Source: Melioribacter sp051488685 (GTDB lineage: Bacteria; Bacteroidota; Ignavibacteria; Ignavibacteriales; Melioribacteraceae). Taken from it: a stretch of DNA of 64,000 bases. The translations under genes and the position numbers were made by a program. The stretch covers positions 189,889 to 253,888 of the forward strand of contig NZ_JBPSEH010000007.1 of assembly GCF_051488685.1 (NCBI RefSeq), given 5' to 3'. Of the stretch, positions 9,123-18,581 are shown one piece after another; position 1 is the first letter of the stretch, and each line of letters begins with the position of its first letter. The notes under the pieces are model-generated. The model was not told where the DNA came from and ran no database searches. It saw nothing but the letters and a program-made list of their open reading frames with translations.

Positions 9123-10475
9123 ATGAAATTACTTTCTTTTACAGAAGACGATAAATATATACTCAAGATAGCCCTTCCGGCGATTGCTGGGCTTTCTACT
9201 CAGATGCTTGTTTCGATGGTCGACACAGCTATGGTAGGGCGACTCCCTAACGCCAAATATTATCTGGCAGCTATGGGTATTGGAGTTTTTGCAACGTGGG
9301 CTGTAGTCAGTTTCTTCTCGAGTCTTGCCACAGGAACACACGTGATGATTGCCAGGCGATACGGCGAAAAAAATTATGAGGGTTGCGGAAAAGTTCTAAA
9401 TACTTCGCTTGTGCTCTCTACGATGATTGGTATTTTTATCAGTTCACTCGTAATAATATTTGCAGACACAATTGCAAATTTTTTGGCTGTGGACAACAAA
9501 GTGGCTTTTTATGCCGGGGAATATCTTCATTATCGATTTATGGGGATTCCATTTTTCCTGATTACTATTTCTTATAGAGGGTTTTATTTCGGAATAGGCA
9601 AAACGAAAATATTTATGTATTCGGGGATTATAGCCAATTTTTTGAATATTATCTTCAACTATATTTTTATATATGGTATGTTTGGAATTAAGGGAATGGG
9701 ACTGGCTGGCGCAGGGCTTGGCTCAACATTAGCAACCGTGTGCGACGCCTTATTTTATTTTGGCGTTTCAATTTTACCTTCATACAGAAGGTCGTATAAA
9801 TATTTTAGAAATCTCAGTTTTGTACCACAAATAGCAAAATCGATTATAAAAATTTCGTTGCCTGTTTCTATTCAAAACGTTTTTATACTCGTCGGTTTCT
9901 TAAGCTTTATATCGATTACTGGGTTAATTGGTACACTGGAACAGGCTGCAAGCAATGTTGTATTTACGGCACTTCTAATTTCGTTAATGCCGTGTTTTGG
10001 ATTTGGGATAGCAGTGCAAACTTTGGTAGGGAATAATCTCGGGCGGGGTGATATAGAACGCTCTCGCCATTATGGTTTCGAGACCAGTAAGCTTGCTGCT
10101 ATTTATACTTTAATTGTGGGTATAATATTTATAACATTTCCAAGAGCAGTTCTAATTCTAACAACAAATGACAGCCATGTAATTGAAACCGCAATACCAG
10201 CGCTTCGAATTGCTGGATTCGGTCAGATTTTTTATTCTTTTGGTGTTGTACTTGCAAATGGATTGCAAGCATCAGGTAAAACATTTTTTGTTATGGTTGC
10301 TGAGGTAATTTCAAACTGGTTGGTCTTTGTGCCCATTGCATATCTACTTGGAGTTGTATTTAAATTGGGTTTGATAGGTGCGTGGCTTGCTCTACCTTTC
10401 TATGTTATCCTGTATGCGGGAATAATTTACATTAAATTTAAGTACGGTAACTGGCAGACTTATAAAAAAGTATGA
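9123..10475 (+). CDS. MATE-family multidrug/sodium antiporter
   Basis: The 450-residue protein has about twelve hydrophobic segments and the MATE signature near the N-terminus (IALPAIAGLSTQMLVSMVDTAMVGRL, residues about 16-41). A second-half repeat starts near residue 240 (SIIKISLPVSIQNVFILVGF). MATE carriers export cationic drugs or metabolites in exchange for Na+ or H+ in the inner membrane. It stands alone, divergent from the XRE regulator; that regulator could control it, but nothing in the sequence proves this. The ATG lacks a strong Shine-Dalgarno. Length is normal for the family. Confidence 0.9.
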   Translation: MKLLSFTEDDKYILKIALPAIAGLSTQMLVSMVDTAMVGRLPNAKYYLAAMGIGVFATWAVVSFFSSLATGTHVMIARRYGEKNYEGCGKVLNTSLVLSTMIGIFISSLVIIFADTIANFLAVDNKVAFYAGEYLHYRFMGIPFFLITISYRGFYFGIGKTKIFMYSGIIANFLNIIFNYIFIYGMFGIKGMGLAGAGLGSTLATVCDALFYFGVSILPSYRRSYKYFRNLSFVPQIAKSIIKISLPVSIQNVFILVGFLSFISITGLIGTLEQAASNVVFTALLISLMPCFGFGIAVQTLVGNNLGRGDIERSRHYGFETSKLAAIYTLIVGIIFITFPRAVLILTTNDSHVIETAIPALRIAGFGQIFYSFGVVLANGLQASGKTFFVMVAEVISNWLVFVPIAYLLGVVFKLGLIGAWLALPFYVILYAGIIYIKFKYGNWQTYKKV

Positions 10476-11125
10476 TTGAATATCCAGCTGTGCAATAAAA
10501 AAATATCTTTGCCGCTGCTTATTAATACATTATATGTCGGCTACTCTTTTATGATTATTAACACTGATATTTATTTTACTGCTGATTCTTCTGAGGTTAA
10601 TTAGTTTAGGCTCCATAAAGCTATCAATTTTTTGGGTTCCCCCTTAACAAAATCACCCATAAGATGTTCTTCTTATATGAGAAGCTTTTTTCTGTAATAT
10701 TAGGTATTACGTGGCAGTTAAATTTTTTTAATAAATCAAGCTATGCTATTGACATAAATAAAATAAATTGATAAACTTTTCGTGGAAAAAAAACTTTATC
10801 AATTACCTTTGATAAGGTAATCTATCTGGAGGGTTATATAGTAATTAATTCTTCATATCTGACTATTTCACAAATAAAAAGATTATGCCTGAACTGTGAG
10901 AGCACATAAATATTACAATGTGTATGAAGATTCATTTGCAATGTTCTGCGTGAAAATGGTGTGAATATGAGGATTTTACAAGGTTTACTAAATCATAGTT
11001 CTGTTAGAACTAAGTTTTTTTAAACTGACACATGAATTTAAGTAGCATTAACAAACAAGTTTTTTAAAAGCTGCAATTTGTGCGTTTCGCTGCATCTAAT
11101 TAACGATTGTAAAGGGAGTAAATTA
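10476..11125. other. Gene-free stretch with an 8-bp palindrome
   Basis: About 650 bp without a supported gene. The only clear structure is a perfect hairpin ATTACCTT-TGAT-AAGGTAAT at 10802-10821, not followed by a T-run, so it is more like an operator or a short RNA hairpin than a terminator. The rest is AT-rich with stops in all frames. Confidence 0.5.
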
Positions 11126-11225
11126 CAATGGAATCCATAATAATTTTTTTCTTCAATGAATAGTTATTGGGTCATTTTGTTCTTTTATTGCAAAAGGAAA
11201 AAAACGTGATTCTTTTGCTTGGTTT

Positions 11226-11660
11226 GTGTCGGGTTTCGTTTTCAGTTTGATAGCTCTGCTATCTTTAATTGCAGTACCACCACTTAGCAAAGCATGTAGT
11301 ACCCAAAAATCGGATAGGACTAAATCACACTATGAAATTTCTTTCCATACTAAGAAGTGTCCTGATTGTGTAGAGATAATCAAACTTGAAGCAAAAGTAT
11401 GCCCCTTTTGTAGACATCGATTTTCTGAGGATGAAATAAATTCTCAACTCGCAATCATTGAAAGAGAATCTCATAGTCAAGAGGAAACAACTAAAAAAAT
11501 TGGTAAGGCAATTTTAAACGAGAAAGATATTGAATCCTTAAGGAATAAATTTTCCAATTATTCGACAGATAAACTGAAAAAGATGAAAAGACGAGGCAGT
11601 GACTCCTGGCGAGCAGAAGCTTTGCAAGCTATCGATGAAATACTTAAAGATCGTGGTTAA
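11226..11660 (+). CDS. Zinc-ribbon protein with damaged 5' end
   Basis: The usable reading starts at a GTG (144 residues): a hydrophobic segment (SGFVFSLIALLSLIAVPPLS) then a two-CxxC zinc ribbon (KKCPDCVEIIKLEAKVCPFCRHRF, split by 12 residues) and a charged helical tail. The coding pattern continues upstream in the same frame (GSFCSFIAKGKKRDSFAWFV) to a TGA at 11157. Just before it an ATG at 11128 opens MESIIIFF in another frame. One extra T in the T7 run at 11144-11150 would join the two frames, leaving only the TGA. Membrane zinc-ribbon proteins of this layout are common and of unknown function. It may be a decaying gene, or be translated from the GTG. Confidence 0.5.
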   Translation: MSGFVFSLIALLSLIAVPPLSKACSTQKSDRTKSHYEISFHTKKCPDCVEIIKLEAKVCPFCRHRFSEDEINSQLAIIERESHSQEETTKKIGKAILNEKDIESLRNKFSNYSTDKLKKMKRRGSDSWRAEALQAIDEILKDRG

Positions 11661-11761
11661 CTTTCGTAGTTTTTTATATTCATTAAAAGATCAATTATAA
11701 TGATTGAAGAATAGTTCAAAGCATTAAAAGGTTCTTTCAAGAATCAATTAAAAATAAATAC

Positions 11762-11790
11762 TTGACAATCTTAATCTCTTCCGATATATT
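11762..11790 (+). promoter_or_regulatory. Sigma-70-like promoter
   Basis: TTGACA at 11762-11767 and TATATT at 11785-11790 are separated by exactly 17 nt and sit 12 nt upstream of the ATG at 11803, giving a very short leader. The same pair of boxes with the same spacing occurs ahead of groES. Confidence 0.65.
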
Positions 11791-11802
11791 TGACAAGAAA
11801 AT

Positions 11803-12195
11803 ATGAAGACAAAATTTACCATATTGACCCTATTGCTTTCCGCAACCCTGCTCTATGCCCCGACTACCATCCTTGAATTTAAAGCAGAAAGTCAGGATAA
11901 TAACGTTCTAATTACATGGAAAACTTCAAGCGAAGTCAACCTTAGCCATTTCGAAATCGAACGTAGAACGGTAAGTGGTCAGTTTATGTTCCTTGCCAGA
12001 GTTGAACCAGAACCCGACAAGAGTTATGAATATATCGACCAGACCGCATTTAAATCGACTGACGCCGTTTATGCTTATCGTCTGAAAATTGTCGACAAAG
12101 ATGGTCAAATGGCTTACAGCGCTCCATATAATGTAGTTCATAGAGTATCGAGTGTTAAACGTACGTGGGGCAGTATTAAAGCATTGTTCCGATAA
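11803..12195 (+). CDS. Secreted fibronectin-type-III-like protein
   Basis: The 130-residue protein has a signal peptide (MKTKFTILTLLLSATLLYA). One beta-sandwich domain of the kind seen next to type IX secretion sorting domains follows: ILEFKAESQDNNVLITWKT, then SEVNLSHFEIER, and AYRLKIVDKDG near residue 87. Usually this domain is part of much larger surface proteins in this phylum; here it is alone, followed by a short basic tail (VKRTWGSIKALFR) and without a recognisable sorting signal. It has its own promoter at 11762 and lies 9 nt before maf, so the two may be cotranscribed. The function is unknown. Confidence 0.7.
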   Translation: MKTKFTILTLLLSATLLYAPTTILEFKAESQDNNVLITWKTSSEVNLSHFEIERRTVSGQFMFLARVEPEPDKSYEYIDQTAFKSTDAVYAYRLKIVDKDGQMAYSAPYNVVHRVSSVKRTWGSIKALFR

Positions 12196-12204
12196 AAGTC
12201 CACT

Positions 12205-12786
12205 ATGATTCCTAAAAGTATTCCTATTTACCTTGCCTCAAAATCACCGCGAAGGCGGAAAATTCTTAAGCTTCTTAATATTAATTTCAAGTCGTTCTCA
12301 GTCGATGTTAAAGAAAATGTTAAAGACGGTGAACATCCAGTTCAAACGGTAAAAAGATTGGCTCTGGATAAATTCAGAGCTGCCTCAAAAAAAGTAAATG
12401 AGGGAATTGTAATTACTGCAGATACAATTGTGGTATTGAATAAAGAGATTCTCGGTAAACCCAGCACAAAGAAGGAAGCATTTGAAACACTTTCGAAATT
12501 GAGCGGGAAGACGCACACGGTTTATACAGGTTTTGTCGTGGCGAATTTGTCAAATGGACGTATAATTGTTGATTACGAAAAGACCAGAGTTACGTTTCGA
12601 AAATTAAAGCGTAAAGAGATCATTAATTATATTGAAAGTGGTAGCCCTATGGATAAAGCTGGGGCTTATGGCATACAGGACGATTACGGCGCCCTCTTTA
12701 TTTCTAAAATAAACGGCTGTTATTATAATGTAGTTGGATTACCAATTGCAAAAGTTTATCGGGCAATTCTTGATATTGCTAAATGA
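12205..12786 (+). CDS. maf: Maf-like nucleoside triphosphate pyrophosphatase
   Basis: The 193-residue protein has the Maf signature close to the N-terminus (LASKSPRRRKILKLL, residues 9-23), the ADTIVVL segment near 71-77, the GKPSTKKEAFETL motif (about 82-94), and MDKAGAYGIQ near residue 150. Maf proteins hydrolyse dTTP/UTP or modified nucleotides in the cytoplasm and are thought to clean the nucleotide pool; older names call it septum formation protein. The QDDYGALFI end of the last motif fits the YhdE-type dTTP/UTP subgroup. It follows the small secreted protein by 9 nt. Confidence 0.92.
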   Translation: MIPKSIPIYLASKSPRRRKILKLLNINFKSFSVDVKENVKDGEHPVQTVKRLALDKFRAASKKVNEGIVITADTIVVLNKEILGKPSTKKEAFETLSKLSGKTHTVYTGFVVANLSNGRIIVDYEKTRVTFRKLKRKEIINYIESGSPMDKAGAYGIQDDYGALFISKINGCYYNVVGLPIAKVYRAILDIAK

Positions 12787-12911
12787 TGCTTTCATAGAGC
12801 TTTACAATTACTATTTTTTTTGATTATTGATCCCTATTCTCATTCAAACCTTGATTTTAGAGAAGTCTGTTATTATTTTACAACACTTAAAAACAGACAC
12901 AGGAGGATTAT

Positions 12912-13334
12912 ATGCATAACGACGAATCAAGAAGTTTTGGAAAAGGAGTTTTGATCGGTCTTTTGGCTGGAGCAGCCATCGGTTCATTGTTGGGATTGTT
13001 GTTTGCACCTAAAAGTGGGAAAGAATTAAGAGAAGATATTCGCCTTAAGTCAAAAGATTTGATGGACGACGCAGAATCGTATCTGGCTGTTGCAAAAGAT
13101 AAGGCAAATCAGTTGATAAATGAAGGTAAGAAAAAGTCCGAAAAATTGGTGGCCGAAGCAAAACAAAAAGTAGACGCGCTTTTAGACGAGGCCGAAAAAG
13201 TTTTGACAGACGCTAAAGCCAAAGCCTCCGAAGTTGTTCATAGTGGCATTGAAAAAGTGGAACAAGAAAGCGATAAATTAAAAGCTGCCGTTAAAGCAGG
13301 TGTAGATGCTTATCGTTCAGAAAAGAAATCTTAA
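12912..13334 (+). CDS. YtxH-domain membrane-anchored protein
   Basis: The 140-residue protein has a short N-terminal membrane segment rich in glycine (GVLIGLLAGAAIGSLLGLLFAPKSGKELREDI), which is the YtxH domain. A long lysine/alanine/glutamate-rich helix with a coiled-coil look follows to the end. YtxH proteins are small envelope- or stress-associated proteins without a defined biochemical function; the family also includes GvpP-like proteins. A strong AGGAGG lies 7 nt upstream of the ATG. The next gene, a DUF948-like protein, begins 10 nt downstream, and the pair YtxH-DUF948 recurs in other genomes, so they probably work together. Confidence 0.85.
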   Translation: MHNDESRSFGKGVLIGLLAGAAIGSLLGLLFAPKSGKELREDIRLKSKDLMDDAESYLAVAKDKANQLINEGKKKSEKLVAEAKQKVDALLDEAEKVLTDAKAKASEVVHSGIEKVEQESDKLKAAVKAGVDAYRSEKKS

Positions 13335-13343
13335 TAGCTAATC

Positions 13344-13721
13344 ATGACTTTAATCGATATTTTATTGAGTGTTTTAATATTAGCGGCAATATCTTTGTGC
13401 GTTTTTTTGATTATCTATCTGAGGATAATTACAGAAAATCTCAAAGCCCTTCGTAAAGATATTGAGATGCTGATTGATAAGACTATTCCAGCTGTCGACA
13501 ATCTAAACGATACCGTCGATAGAGCTAAAAAAATTATCACAGATGTTGAAGACTACTGGATGGAAATTGATTCGTCAATTCAGAGGATCAAGGAAAAAGT
13601 AAGTTTATTTAAAACGACAAAAATTCTGAAAGAAGAAGAGAAAGCCGCTAATTTCATATCGAATTTAAGAGCCGTTGTGAAAGGTCTTCGGGCTTTTTGG
13701 TCTACACTTACACGAAAATAA
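13344..13721 (+). CDS. DUF948-like single-pass membrane protein
   Basis: The 125-residue protein starts with a transmembrane helix (residues about 3-27, LIDILLSVLILAAISLCVFLIIYL). An amphipathic region of DUF948 (YtxG) type follows with LIDKTIPAVDNLNDTVDRAKKI, spaced like a long helix. The C-terminus is basic. Nothing enzymatic is visible. Its partner is the YtxH gene 10 nt upstream. The role is unknown; envelope stress is a guess from the family in Bacillus. Confidence 0.75.
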   Translation: MTLIDILLSVLILAAISLCVFLIIYLRIITENLKALRKDIEMLIDKTIPAVDNLNDTVDRAKKIITDVEDYWMEIDSSIQRIKEKVSLFKTTKILKEEEKAANFISNLRAVVKGLRAFWSTLTRK

Positions 13722-13758
13722 ATTTCTCGATTGATAAATATTATAAGGAGACTTCATC

Positions 13759-15855
13759 TTGAAAGAGTATAATCCAGATGCAATCCGAAACATAACACTA
13801 ATTGGACACGGCGGAAGCGGTAAAACTTCCATCTCCGAATTACTCCTTTTTACATCCGGCGCTATTAATAGAATTGGTAAAATTGAAGAAGGTAATACTG
13901 TATCTGACTTTAACCAGAATGAAATTGAAAAACAAATTTCTATCTATGCTACACCACTCCATATTGAGTGGAACAATAAAAAAATTAATTTGATCGATAC
14001 TCCCGGATTTCCCGATTTTATCGGTCAGGTAATTTCTAGTCTTTATGTTTCCGACGTTGCCGTATCGGTAATTAAAAGTGCCGAAGGCATTGAAGTCGGT
14101 ACCGAATTGACATGGGAGTACGCAAGAAAATATAATATTCCATCAGCAATAATTGTTAACAAAGTTGATAATGAACACTCCAGGTTCTTTGAAACAATTG
14201 AAGTTGCAAAGAAAAGACTTTCGCCAGATGTAAGTGTGGTTGCTTTTCCAGCAAGCGAAGGTCTAAATTTCAATACTGTTGTCGATTTAATTAAAATGAA
14301 GCTTGTCATCTACGGCGATGCAGGTTCGAAAAAGGTTACTCTGGAAGATATTCCTGGAAATCTAAAAGAACAGGCAGAAAAACTGAGAGAAGAATTAATC
14401 GAAAAAGTTGCAGAATCCGACGAAGATTTGATGAATAAGTTTTTTGAGGAAGGTACATTATCCGAAGAAGATCTTGTAGTTGGAATTAAAAAAGCAATTA
14501 TAAATGGAACTCTGATTCCCGCCTTCCCTATGGCTGCTACAAAAGGGGTAGGCGCAAATACATTCCTCGATTTTGTTGAAAAGTATTTTCCGTCACCGGC
14601 CGATAGAAAACCATTCCAGGCTAAAATGAAAGAGAGCGGTGCCCCGGTTGAAATTAAATGCGACCCGCAAGGCGAAACAGTATTGTTTATCTTTAAATCT
14701 CTTTCCGAACAACACGTGGGCGAGCTTTCAATTTTCAAAGTTTATTCAGGTACTGTTACACAAGGTATGGATCTTGTTAATACGCATAAAGAGAAAACAG
14801 AAAGAATCGGGCAGCTCTTTATTTTGAACGGTCACAACAGAACTGAAGTAAGTAGCCTTAAAGCTGGTGATATCGGGGCTGTCGTTAAACTGAAAGACAG
14901 TCATACAGGTGACACTCTTTGTTCGAAGAATTTCACGGTTGTTCTGCCGGAAATCGAATATCCGGAGCCGGTAATAAGAATGGCGGTTCAACCGAAAGCT
15001 AAAGGCGATGAAGATAAAATTTCTGCTGCTTTGCATACGGCACACGAAGAAGAACCGACTTTGATTTCGAAATACGACCCTGAAATTTCGCAGACAATTA
15101 TTGCCGGACAGGGCGAGCTTCAATTAAATCTTGCTGTAAAATTGTTGAAAGATAGGTATGGTGTTGACGTCGACCTCGTAGAACCGAGAATTCCTTACCG
15201 TGAAACAATAAAAGGTGTTTGCAACGACGCTGAATATAAACACAAAAAGCAATCGGGTGGAAGGGGTCAGTATGGTCACGTACACCTTAAACTTGAACCT
15301 CTGCCACGAGGAGCGGGATTCGAATTTGTTGACGCTATCGTAGGTGGTGTGGTCCCGGGTAGATTTGTGCCAGCGGTCGAAAAAGGCTTGAAAGAAATTA
15401 TGTCGAAAGGAATTCTGACAGGAAGCCAGGTGGTTGATGTTAAAGTTACTTTGTTCGACGGCACATATCACACTGTAGACTCCGACGAAGTTTCGTTTAA
15501 GATTGCAGCTTCTCAGGCCTTCAAAAAAGGATTTATGGAAGCCAAACCCGTTATTCTCGAACCAATTTATGATGTGGAAGTTAAAATTCCCGAAGAATAT
15601 ATGGGCGACGTTATGGGCGATATCTCGAGCCGACGAGGTAAAATACTTGGAATGGAATCAGAATCTCCATTCCAGATTATAAAAGCAAAAGTTCCACTTG
15701 CTGAACTGCATAAATATTCAACCCAATTGCGCAGTCTTACTTCCGGCAGGGGTATGTTCAAGATGAGCTTCTCTCACTACGAAGAAGTGCCAAAAGAAGT
15801 GGAAGCTAAGATTATAGAAGAATATCAAAAACATAAAGAAGAAGCGGCTGAATAA
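13759..15855 (+). CDS. EF-G-like translation factor GTPase (EF-G paralogue)
   Basis: The 698-residue protein has the five-domain EF-G order. The P-loop is GHGGSGKT (residues 13-20), G3 is DTPGFPDF (about 80-87), G4 is NKVD (about 134-137), and domain IV contains QSGGRGQYGHV (about 498-508). The switch I region reads EKQISIYATPLHIEW and lacks the RGITI motif of canonical EF-G, which places it with the EF-G-2-like group of uncertain role rather than the housekeeping translocase. No rpsL/rpsG/tuf genes are nearby, which supports a paralogue. The start is TTG with AAGGAG upstream. A strong terminator follows at 15882. Confidence 0.88.
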   Translation: MKEYNPDAIRNITLIGHGGSGKTSISELLLFTSGAINRIGKIEEGNTVSDFNQNEIEKQISIYATPLHIEWNNKKINLIDTPGFPDFIGQVISSLYVSDVAVSVIKSAEGIEVGTELTWEYARKYNIPSAIIVNKVDNEHSRFFETIEVAKKRLSPDVSVVAFPASEGLNFNTVVDLIKMKLVIYGDAGSKKVTLEDIPGNLKEQAEKLREELIEKVAESDEDLMNKFFEEGTLSEEDLVVGIKKAIINGTLIPAFPMAATKGVGANTFLDFVEKYFPSPADRKPFQAKMKESGAPVEIKCDPQGETVLFIFKSLSEQHVGELSIFKVYSGTVTQGMDLVNTHKEKTERIGQLFILNGHNRTEVSSLKAGDIGAVVKLKDSHTGDTLCSKNFTVVLPEIEYPEPVIRMAVQPKAKGDEDKISAALHTAHEEEPTLISKYDPEISQTIIAGQGELQLNLAVKLLKDRYGVDVDLVEPRIPYRETIKGVCNDAEYKHKKQSGGRGQYGHVHLKLEPLPRGAGFEFVDAIVGGVVPGRFVPAVEKGLKEIMSKGILTGSQVVDVKVTLFDGTYHTVDSDEVSFKIAASQAFKKGFMEAKPVILEPIYDVEVKIPEEYMGDVMGDISSRRGKILGMESESPFQIIKAKVPLAELHKYSTQLRSLTSGRGMFKMSFSHYEEVPKEVEAKIIEEYQKHKEEAAE

Positions 15856-15881
15856 TAAATCAAAGGTGTTCTCAATTTCAC

Positions 15882-15925
15882 GACCCGTCAATTCGACTTT
15901 ACCGATTGACGGGTCAATTATTTTT
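15882..15925 (+). terminator. Intrinsic terminator after EF-G-like gene
   Basis: GACCCGTCAAT (15882-15892) pairs perfectly with ATTGACGGGTC (15905-15915) over a 12-nt loop and is followed by AATTATTTTTT. It separates the EF-G-like gene from the HIT gene. Confidence 0.85.
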
Positions 15926-15954
15926 TCCCTCTATATTAAATTTATAGGAGATTT

Positions 15955-16467
15955 ATGGATCGTCTGTGGTCGCCATGGCGTTCGCAATATATCGAGTCGT
16001 TCAAGGATAAAAAGAAAGATAATCGATGCATTTTTTGCGAGGCCGTAAATCAAAAAATCGAAGATGAAAAATCCCTGAAAGTTTTTAGCACTGACTTATG
16101 CTATGTAATGCTGAATCTGTATCCGTATAATAGTGGACACATAATGGTAATTCCGAACCGACATCTATCGTCTTTCGACGATTTAACCGACGACGAGATG
16201 AAAACCATTATGCAGGTAACTAAATTAAGTATGAAAGCTCTCGATTTAGCAATGAAACCGCATGGTTTTAATTTTGGCGCAAATCTTGGTAAAGCTGCTG
16301 GTGCAGGTATCGATGAGCATATCCACTTTCACATTGTACCAAGATGGAATGGCGATACAAATTTTATCCCTGTACTCGGTGAAGTAAAAGTAATTTCGCA
16401 GGATTTACTCCATACAAAGTCGAATTTAATTGAAGCATATTCTAAACTTAAAACTAATTCGAAATAA
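15955..16467 (+). CDS. HIT-family hydrolase/AP4A phosphorylase-like protein
   Basis: The 170-residue protein begins MDRLWSPWRSQYI, typical of the AP4A-phosphorylase-like branch. It has a CIFC pair (residues 23-26) that can bind zinc, NSGHIMVIPNRH near residue 60, and the histidine triad HIHFHIVPRW (about 121-130). HIT enzymes of this branch act on dinucleoside polyphosphates or nucleotide conjugates through the central histidine. The gene follows a terminator and has TAGGAG before its ATG, so it starts a new run of closely packed genes that extends to 24.7 kb. Confidence 0.9.
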   Translation: MDRLWSPWRSQYIESFKDKKKDNRCIFCEAVNQKIEDEKSLKVFSTDLCYVMLNLYPYNSGHIMVIPNRHLSSFDDLTDDEMKTIMQVTKLSMKALDLAMKPHGFNFGANLGKAAGAGIDEHIHFHIVPRWNGDTNFIPVLGEVKVISQDLLHTKSNLIEAYSKLKTNSK

Positions 16468-16476
16468 GAAATCAAA

Positions 16477-17631
16477 ATGAAAAAAAATATTTTAATTGCA
16501 CCCAATTCATTCAAAGAATGCGCTAACTCCGTCGAAATTGCTTCGTTATTTCAAACAGCATTTGATAGACTTATTCCTGATGACCTGAAAAAAGTTATTG
16601 AGTTTCATTATAAACCAATAAGCGATGGTGGCGACGGCTTTTTGGAAGTTGCACAAAATTATTTTAGCCTGGAATTGCTTCACTTCGAAATTACACTCCC
16701 TCATTCTGACGAAAAATTTTTGTGCCCCGTCGGATATTCTCTTCTCGATAAAAAAGTTTATATCGAATCTGCTCAGGTTCTCGGACTTAATTTAGTGCCT
16801 GCCGATAAAAGGAATCCTCTTTTACTTACGTCGAAAGGGATGGGCGAGTTAATTGAACAATTGATCGAAAGCAAGAATGATGGTTTCCTTGATGTAGACG
16901 AATTGATAATTGGTATTGGTGGAACTGCCACGAACGATATGGGGATTGGCATGATGAATTGCCTGGGACTTGAACTCTACGATATAAATAACAATAAGCT
17001 CGAAGCAATACCAGCCAATTTTCTTAAAGTGGAAAGAATTGAGTACAATAAACAAGAATTCCCATTTAAAATTACAATCGTTCACGACGTTAACAATCCG
17101 CTTCTGGGCAAAGAAGGTGCAACGATGGTATATGCTCGTCAAAAGGGAGCTGCCGAGAGGGACTTAAATGTCTTAGAAAAAGGTTTTGAAAAAATACTTG
17201 AACTACTCAATTGCGAGGAACAGACGAAAGAAAAACTCAATGGCGCTGGTGGAGGTCTGGTTGCAGCTTTTCAATTGTTCTTCGACACTAAATTAAAATC
17301 TGCTGAAAATTTTATTTTTGAAGACCTCAATATAGAAGACAAACATTATGATTTAGTTTTAACAGGCGAGGGGAAATTCGATTTCCAGAGTAAATACTCA
17401 AAAGGTGCGTATTTAATAATGAATAAATTCAGCGGTGCTGGAATTCCGGTCTACATCGTGTGCGGCGAAGCTGAAGGAGATTTACCAGAAGAAGAAAATA
17501 TTCATATAATTGAACTGGCGGAATATTTCGAAACTCTTGAAGAGTCGATTGAACAAATTGAGAAGGGGATTTTGATAGCGGCTAAAATTGTATCGAAAGA
17601 AATTATGCACCAATTTTCAATTAAAAATTAA
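16477..17631 (+). CDS. Glycerate kinase (GarK/GlxK type)
   Basis: The 384-residue protein matches the glycerate kinase type-1 family: IAPNSFKECANSVE at residues 6-19, ISDGGDGFLEV near 47-57, GIGGTATNDMGIGM near 146-159, GAGGGLVAAF near 257-266, and TGEGKFDFQSKYSKGAY near 292-308. It phosphorylates D-glycerate, feeding it to 2- or 3-phosphoglycerate. Length is normal. It starts 9 nt after the HIT gene. No photorespiratory or glyoxylate genes are next to it, so the source of glycerate is not clear. Confidence 0.9.
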   Translation: MKKNILIAPNSFKECANSVEIASLFQTAFDRLIPDDLKKVIEFHYKPISDGGDGFLEVAQNYFSLELLHFEITLPHSDEKFLCPVGYSLLDKKVYIESAQVLGLNLVPADKRNPLLLTSKGMGELIEQLIESKNDGFLDVDELIIGIGGTATNDMGIGMMNCLGLELYDINNNKLEAIPANFLKVERIEYNKQEFPFKITIVHDVNNPLLGKEGATMVYARQKGAAERDLNVLEKGFEKILELLNCEEQTKEKLNGAGGGLVAAFQLFFDTKLKSAENFIFEDLNIEDKHYDLVLTGEGKFDFQSKYSKGAYLIMNKFSGAGIPVYIVCGEAEGDLPEEENIHIIELAEYFETLEESIEQIEKGILIAAKIVSKEIMHQFSIKN

Positions 17632-17642
17632 TACCGGAATTT

Positions 17643-18569
17643 ATGATGGAAAATAAAGATGAAATTTTAGAGCGAGTTTCTGTTAAAGAACTGGATTTGA
17701 TATTAGGAAAGAAATTCCCGGTTTTAGACGATGGCTTTATTCGAGTGGTTGATTATATGGGTTCGGACGAATCGATTGTACAGGCTGCTCGTGTTTCATA
17801 TGGAAAGGGTACCAAGAAAGTGAATGAAGATCGGGGTCTAATTCGATATCTTTTAAGAAATCACCACACCACTCCCTTTGAAATGTGTGAAATTAAATTT
17901 CACGTGCGCGTTCCGATGGATACATGGCGCCAGTGGATACGACATCGAACTGCGAACGTTAACGAATATTCCACTCGGTATTCAATTGCTATCGATGCTT
18001 CTCAAAGAACTGACCCAGATAAATGGAGATATCAGGCAAAAGATAATAAACAGGGAAGCGATGGCTTTCTGAGCCCTGAAATTGGTAAAACTCTCTCGGA
18101 AAAAGAAATCCAATTTCAGAATTATGCACGTGAAATTTATAAAGAAAGATTAGAAGCAGGAGTGGCAAGAGAACAGGCCCGTAAAGATTTGCCTCTTTCT
18201 ACATACACCGAAGCATACTGGAAAATTGACCTTCACAACCTTTTACGCTTCATATCTTTAAGAATGGATTCGCACGCACAATACGAGATCCGTCAATATG
18301 CCGAGGTTATCGGGAAGGAAATTGTAGCCCGATGGTGCCCAATAACGTGGGAAGCGTTTATGGATTATATCTATAACAGTATTAATTTTTCAGCACTTGA
18401 ATTAAACATTCTGAAAGCCATCAATTCAGGCGATAAGGATGAAGTCTTACGCCTGGCCGAAGAATACGGCTGGCTTAAAAAAATCGAGAACCGTCTTGCA
18501 AGGAATAGAGAAAGAATCGAATTCGAAGAAAAACTGAATTTGCTTGGTATCCAAATACCGTGGGCATGA
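17643..18569 (+). CDS. thyX: FAD-dependent thymidylate synthase ThyX
   Basis: The 308-residue protein carries the ThyX signature RHRTANVNEYSTRYS (about residues 100-114; R-H-R followed by the serine that binds dUMP) and the upstream HHTTPFEMCE segment. ThyX methylates dUMP to dTMP using methylene-tetrahydrofolate and FADH2, so it does not oxidise folate to dihydrofolate. It is somewhat longer than typical ThyX, with an extra N-terminal stretch of about 30 residues and a C-terminal charged helix. Two ATGs stand in tandem at the start; either may be used. folA lies 12 nt downstream, so both nucleotide genes form one unit. Confidence 0.95.
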   Translation: MMENKDEILERVSVKELDLILGKKFPVLDDGFIRVVDYMGSDESIVQAARVSYGKGTKKVNEDRGLIRYLLRNHHTTPFEMCEIKFHVRVPMDTWRQWIRHRTANVNEYSTRYSIAIDASQRTDPDKWRYQAKDNKQGSDGFLSPEIGKTLSEKEIQFQNYAREIYKERLEAGVAREQARKDLPLSTYTEAYWKIDLHNLLRFISLRMDSHAQYEIRQYAEVIGKEIVARWCPITWEAFMDYIYNSINFSALELNILKAINSGDKDEVLRLAEEYGWLKKIENRLARNRERIEFEEKLNLLGIQIPWA

Positions 18570-18581
18570 ATTTTATTTTTC

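Noticed and set aside
13759..15855. Naming the EF-G-like gene fusA
   Set aside because: The switch I region lacks the RGITI motif of canonical EF-G and no ribosomal protein operon is nearby, so it is more likely a paralogue.
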